From NCBI RefSeq assembly GCF_900107105.1, contig NZ_FNOT01000016.1:50513-114512 (forward strand): 64,000 bases of DNA, given 5' to 3'. This DNA is from Geodermatophilus africanus (GTDB taxonomy: Bacteria; Actinomycetota; Actinomycetes; Mycobacteriales; Geodermatophilaceae). Positions within the stretch are counted from its first letter, which is position 1. Every line of letters begins with the position of its first letter. Positions 60,832 to 64,000 of the stretch are shown here, piece by piece. The notes beneath the pieces are model-generated. The model made no database searches and had not been told where the DNA came from. It saw nothing but the letters and a program-made list of their open reading frames with translations. The position numbers and the translations under genes are program-made.

Positions 60832-61310
60832 TGGCCGGTGGGGACTGCCCCCGCTTGAGTTGACTCCTTGCGTGTGAGGCTGCGGCCTCGCTTGAAGGAA
60901 CAGCATCGTGCCCAAGCCGTTCCCGCCAGAGTTCCGTCGTGACGTGCTCACCGTGGCCCGTGAGGGTGAGGCATCAGTGGCGCAGGTCGTCCGGGACTTC
61001 ACGATCTTGGAATTCTGGCTGGCCGCTCGCTGAAGGGGGCGGCGCGAGAGGGCGGCCTGCCCCTATCGACCCGCGGCGACTGCGGCGGCGGGTGCACCGT
61101 GTGGCTGGGGCACCCGCAGGCCGCCTTCCTCAGTGCAGTAGCCGAGCGCGCCGTCATCTGTTAGACGTGTGCTAATCACGACTTTGACCTGTCGGCGGAT
61201 CCTCCAGTGATGCTCACCTCGAGTACTTCTCCAGTGTTCCTGCCGATGACCTAGCAGGCGCCCGAACTGCGGCTAGCGCGGATTGGGGTGACGGGAGGGC
61301 GCACACCCCA
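60832..61310. repeat. Direct repeat copy B, with an IS3-like OrfA stub inside
   Basis: The first block (60832-60896) and second block (61181-61310) match copy A at 53150-53420 in order and orientation. Between them lies the start of an IS3-type transposase gene and about 150 bases without recognisable content, which copy A lacks. Copy B is therefore the less deleted version. The stretch 61034-61395 has no gene. Confidence 0.6.
60908..61033 (+). pseudogene. IS3-family OrfA-type transposase stub
   Basis: From GTG 60908 the 41-codon frame reads PKPFPPEFRRDVLTVARE and VAQVVRDFTI, the start of IS3-family OrfA (PKPYPxEFRxDVVxVAR pattern) up to the second helix of the HTH. It then diverges and stops. 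No OrfB or right end is seen. Confidence 0.6.
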
Positions 61311-61395
61311 GCGGCAGGTCGCCACGCGCGGAGGCCCCGGCTGGTGCGGTGTCCCTGAACGGCTCACTCAGAGACACCTGGCCTCGTCTTGCTGG

Positions 61396-62757
61396 CTAGC
61401 GCGCCGTGACCATCGGCCGCCGCGTCATGTCCACCGGTTCTCCGTCGCCGCCGGCCGGGTCTCCACGGAGGAGGTGAGCGACCGTGCGGGCGGCGGTCAG
61501 GCCGGACTCGATCGCGCCGTCCAGGAAACCGTTCCAGCCGTTGGCCAGGTCAGCGCCGGCGAAGACGACTCGCCCGTGGGGAGCCTGCAGCGCACCCAGC
61601 GCGCCGGTGAGCTGACCGGGGCGGAACACCGACCACGTCCCGCGCGCGAACTCGTCGGCGCACCAGTCGTGGCCGGTCACCTCCACGACCCGGGACGTGG
61701 ACGGCAGCACGTCCGCGACCGCCCGGCGGACCGCATCCTCGTTCGCGGGCGGCAGGCGGCGGGCGTCCGGGCCGAACGCGACGAGCAGTTGGCCGCCGTC
61801 GTCGAACATCTGCTCGGTCGCGACGAAGGTGATCGGCTCGCTGTCCGGAGCCATGACGAACACCGGCTCAGGCGCGTCGTCCACGCGGGCCCACAGCTTG
61901 ACGCCGTGGCTGGCCTGGCCCTGGCGGGCCGCGGCTTGCTTGGCCGGGTCCAGCGGCGGGGAGAAGTCCACCGTCTCGAGGGTGTTCAGCGGCACCGCGA
62001 CCACCGCGGCCGACCCGGTGAACTCCTCGCCGCCGCGGATGCGGACCCGCACCCGATCGTCGTGCTGCTCGACCGCCTGCACCGGGGTGGACGTCCGTAC
62101 GACCGGCTCGCCGTCCGCCAGGAGCGCGTGCACCAGGTCCGCGGTACGCAACGGATACACGCCGACCGCGTCCAGCATCAGGCCGAAACTCCAGCCGGAC
62201 AGCGCGTACCAACGCATCATCGCGGTGAGCCCCGCCTCCGAGCACCGGGCCGAGCAACTCGTGCTGAGCACGGCGTTGGCCAGGTCTCGTTCCTCGGGCG
62301 TGAGATCGCTGGTGTCGAGGCGTTCCTGCATGGAGAGGTGGTCGACCGCGGCCACCGCCTCCTCGACGGTCAACGGCCGGTGCGGCAGCGGCATGATCGC
62401 CCGCGTGTCGGCGAACAGCCGGCCGAACAGCTCCTCCATCCGCGGCATCAGCTCGGCGAGGGTGCTGTCGTGCCTGCGCCCCTGGCTGATGTAGGACCAC
62501 CGGGTCGGCTCCGGCGGCACCCGGAAGGACAGGCCGTAGCGGGTCAGCTCGGCGAAGACGTGCGGCTGAAACCAGTGCACGAACGCACCCCCCAGCTCCA
62601 CCTCGCTCTCGCCGAGGTGGCTGGTGTAGGCCCGGCCGCCCAACCGGTCACGGGCCTCGAGAAGCAGCACCCGACGGCCGGCATGGCCCAGCTCGCGGGC
62701 GGCGGTGAGCCCGGCCAGTCCGGCTCCGATGACGATGGCGTCCTGCTCGTCGGGCAT
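61396..62757 (-). CDS. Flavin monoamine oxidase family protein
   Basis: 453 residues. The FAD motif DAIVIGAGLAGLTAARELGH and EARDRLGGRAYT open the protein, GGAFVHWFQPHV follows, and the C-terminal FAD block is GRVVFAGADLANGWNGFLDG with AIESGLTAA. This is the layout of MAO/putrescine-oxidase type enzymes that oxidise amines using O2. The usual covalent FAD cysteine near the C-terminus (SGGC in MAO) is not seen, so FAD is probably non-covalent. AGGAGG precedes ATG 62757. It is convergent with the copper amine oxidase gene across repeat copy B; both make aldehyde, ammonia and peroxide, perhaps from different amines. Confidence 0.83.
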   Translation of the reverse strand: MPDEQDAIVIGAGLAGLTAARELGHAGRRVLLLEARDRLGGRAYTSHLGESEVELGGAFVHWFQPHVFAELTRYGLSFRVPPEPTRWSYISQGRRHDSTLAELMPRMEELFGRLFADTRAIMPLPHRPLTVEEAVAAVDHLSMQERLDTSDLTPEERDLANAVLSTSCSARCSEAGLTAMMRWYALSGWSFGLMLDAVGVYPLRTADLVHALLADGEPVVRTSTPVQAVEQHDDRVRVRIRGGEEFTGSAAVVAVPLNTLETVDFSPPLDPAKQAAARQGQASHGVKLWARVDDAPEPVFVMAPDSEPITFVATEQMFDDGGQLLVAFGPDARRLPPANEDAVRRAVADVLPSTSRVVEVTGHDWCADEFARGTWSVFRPGQLTGALGALQAPHGRVVFAGADLANGWNGFLDGAIESGLTAARTVAHLLRGDPAGGDGEPVDMTRRPMVTAR

Positions 62758-63305
62758 GGCCGTCCTCCTGTGGGTCGCGACGCCCCCCGTGCGGCCGAGG
62801 CTCCTCGCCAACAAGACCTCGGCACAGGGCTCTTCGTCCGTAAGGGCTGAACGCCGGCCGGTCTCAGCGATCGCCGAGTCTTGCCCTCTGCGTCCGGCCC
62901 ATGCACCGGAGAACGACGAGCCGCGGCGCTGCAACAACCGCCCGCAGCACCTCATGCCGAGCCCGAATGTCCCTGCGGCCGCCGTCTGTCCCATAGCGGC
63001 TTAGCTCGCCTTTTAACCCCGGGCGCCGGGCAGTTGCACCGGTGTGATTCGGGGTCTGGCATGCGGGCGGCCACCGCTGGATCCTTCGAAGTTGCGAGGC
63101 TTCGAAGCAACGGCGGTGGCCGCGATGGACGGTGTGTGCCCGACCGGTGGGGTTGACCAGAGCCTGGCCGCGGCGAGGCTTCGAGCCTCCATCAGATCCG
63201 GGGCGAGACACCTCGAACCAGGAGATGTCTAACCGGGAGCGCAATCCCGCCGGGTCGGCCGTCACGGCCGAGGGCGGACAGCGCTCAGCGCAGGGACCAG
63301 CGAGC
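62758..63305. other. Gene-free stretch with a nested inverted repeat
   Basis: About 550 bases without a supported gene. GCGGCCACCG (63067-63076) pairs exactly with CGGTGGCCGC (63114-63123), and between them TTCGAA occurs twice as part of an inner symmetrical block (63085-63106). A further GCTTCGAGCCTCC lies 55 bases on. This could be an RNA hairpin, a protein-binding site or an IS scar; I cannot tell. Confidence 0.35.
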
Positions 63306-64000
63306 CTAGGCGGTCACGGTTACCGTCGTCGACCCAGGCGCGAGGGGCACCGCCTCGCCGCCGGCCGCGCTGTCGCCGGCGTACGGGATCGGCCCGGAAG
63401 GAGTCACCTGCTCGTTCACCCACACCAGATCCCCCAGTTCCCGACCGGCGAGCTCGGCGTACTGCTCGGCCTTGCGCCGGGCGTCGGCGAACGCCTGCGC
63501 GCGGGCCTGCTCCTGCTGCGCCTCGTCGTCCTCGAGCGCGTAGGCCAGCGACTGGACGCGGGCGGCGTTCCCGCCGGCCTCGACCACCTCGGCGATTGTC
63601 TCGCCCGCCTGATCGACGCTGCGGAGGGTGACGAGTAGATCGTGGCGAGCCGTGTAGCCGGTGATCTCCTCGCCCTCGTGGCCGTGCCGCGGCCACACCG
63701 ATACGTTCACCGTCTGCACGTCCCGCTCGGGCACATCCGCGACGCGCAGGGCGGCCAGAACGCGGCGCGCCGCCTCGTCAGCCGCCGTGAGCGCCTCGTC
63801 CACGTTCTCGGCGCTGGTCTCGACACCGATGGTGACCCGCAGGATGTCCGGCCTGCCGCTCGCGGTACCGACCCCCTCGACCTGCACGCCGGCCTCCGGG
63901 GCCGGATCGGCCGGCGCGGCGCGCACCTGCTGCGGGACGTTCAGGAGCGCCACCACGGCGACCGCACCGACGAGGCCGGCCACAGCGAGCGAGGGCAGAA
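63306..64000 (-). CDS. SIMPL (DUF541) domain protein, N-terminus beyond the window
   Basis: At least 226 residues. A hydrophobic segment (VAGLVGAVAVVALLNV) is followed by VQVEGVGTASGRPDILRVTI, ADEAARRVLAALRVADVPER, VQTVNVSVWP, AFADARRKAEQYAELAGREL and a short Val/Thr tail, the full SIMPL/DUF541 domain. The frame is open to the right edge of the window with more hydrophobic residues (PSLAVAG), so the real start is probably outside. Members are secreted or membrane-anchored periplasm-type proteins linked to oxidative stress or signalling; the function of this one is unknown. Confidence 0.8.
   Translation of the reverse strand, partial: LPSLAVAGLVGAVAVVALLNVPQQVRAAPADPAPEAGVQVEGVGTASGRPDILRVTIGVETSAENVDEALTAADEAARRVLAALRVADVPERDVQTVNVSVWPRHGHEGEEITGYTARHDLLVTLRSVDQAGETIAEVVEAGGNAARVQSLAYALEDDEAQQEQARAQAFADARRKAEQYAELAGRELGDLVWVNEQVTPSGPIPYAGDSAAGGEAVPLAPGSTTVTVTA

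Noticed and set aside
1..64000. CRISPR arrays, rRNA genes, plasmid replication or conjugation genes
   Set aside because: None was found on reading the window. The repeats present are short pairs, not regularly spaced arrays.

Overview
The window is very GC-rich DNA with dense, ATGA/GTGA-coupled operons, frequent GTG starts, and F420-linked, BTAD/AfsR, STAS, SpoIIE-phosphatase and DUF1707 proteins. This points to an actinomycete. A Geodermatophilaceae-like host is a guess; no rRNA or other phylogenetic marker is present.

Layout. (1) 1-3488 looks like chromosome: a cell-surface polymer pair (nucleotidyltransferase and glycerophosphotransferase), an M23 peptidase, an AraC/VOC pair and an intact tRNA-Ala(GGC). 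(2) 3447-44953 is best explained as a roughly 41.5-kb integrative island. It is bounded by the 3' half of tRNA-Ala and a decayed copy of that half at 44910-44953, with a tyrosine recombinase gene next to the intact tRNA. (3) 44954-64000 is a mixed region: a secreted hydrolase, a STAS protein, a tRNA-Asn-like 3' fragment, a conserved uncharacterised protein, a truncated TIR-NB-ARC gene, and a 7.7-kb segment bracketed by direct repeats that carries a copper amine oxidase. A flavin amine oxidase and a SIMPL protein follow.

The core of the island (5.5-36 kb) is a catabolic regulon. Its genes encode a Baeyer-Villiger monooxygenase, a two-subunit CoA transferase, an HSL-type esterase/lactonase, two SDRs, a crotonase/3-hydroxyacyl-CoA dehydrogenase fusion, two cyclase-family hydrolases, a three-part biotin carboxylase, an enoyl-CoA hydratase, a two-subunit acyl-CoA dehydrogenase, two thiolases and an acyl-CoA ligase. 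These fit oxidation of an alicyclic alcohol or ketone to a lactone, ring opening, CoA activation and beta-oxidation, with a carboxylation step that may get past a blocked (branched or keto) position. The substrate cannot be read from sequence; a monoterpenoid or other alkyl-substituted cyclic ketone is the working guess. Up to nine related palindromes (CAAAC/GTTTG or ACCA/TGGT arms) lie in front of these transcription units, several directly after a TTGACx-TACGTT type promoter. Two paralogous TetR regulators sit inside the cluster and each has such a site upstream.

The carboxylase is the most unusual part. BCCP and biotin carboxylase are paired with a pyruvate-carboxylase/OadA-fold carboxyltransferase, not an acyl-CoA carboxyltransferase, and the usual metal-site carbamoyl-lysine position appears to be glutamate. 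Other unusual items are a protein with five tandem XRE-like HTH units translationally overlapping an F420:NADP reductase gene, and much visible decay: chimeric genes, truncated genes, and two IS transposase genes that each carry two compensating frameshifts plus a TAG.
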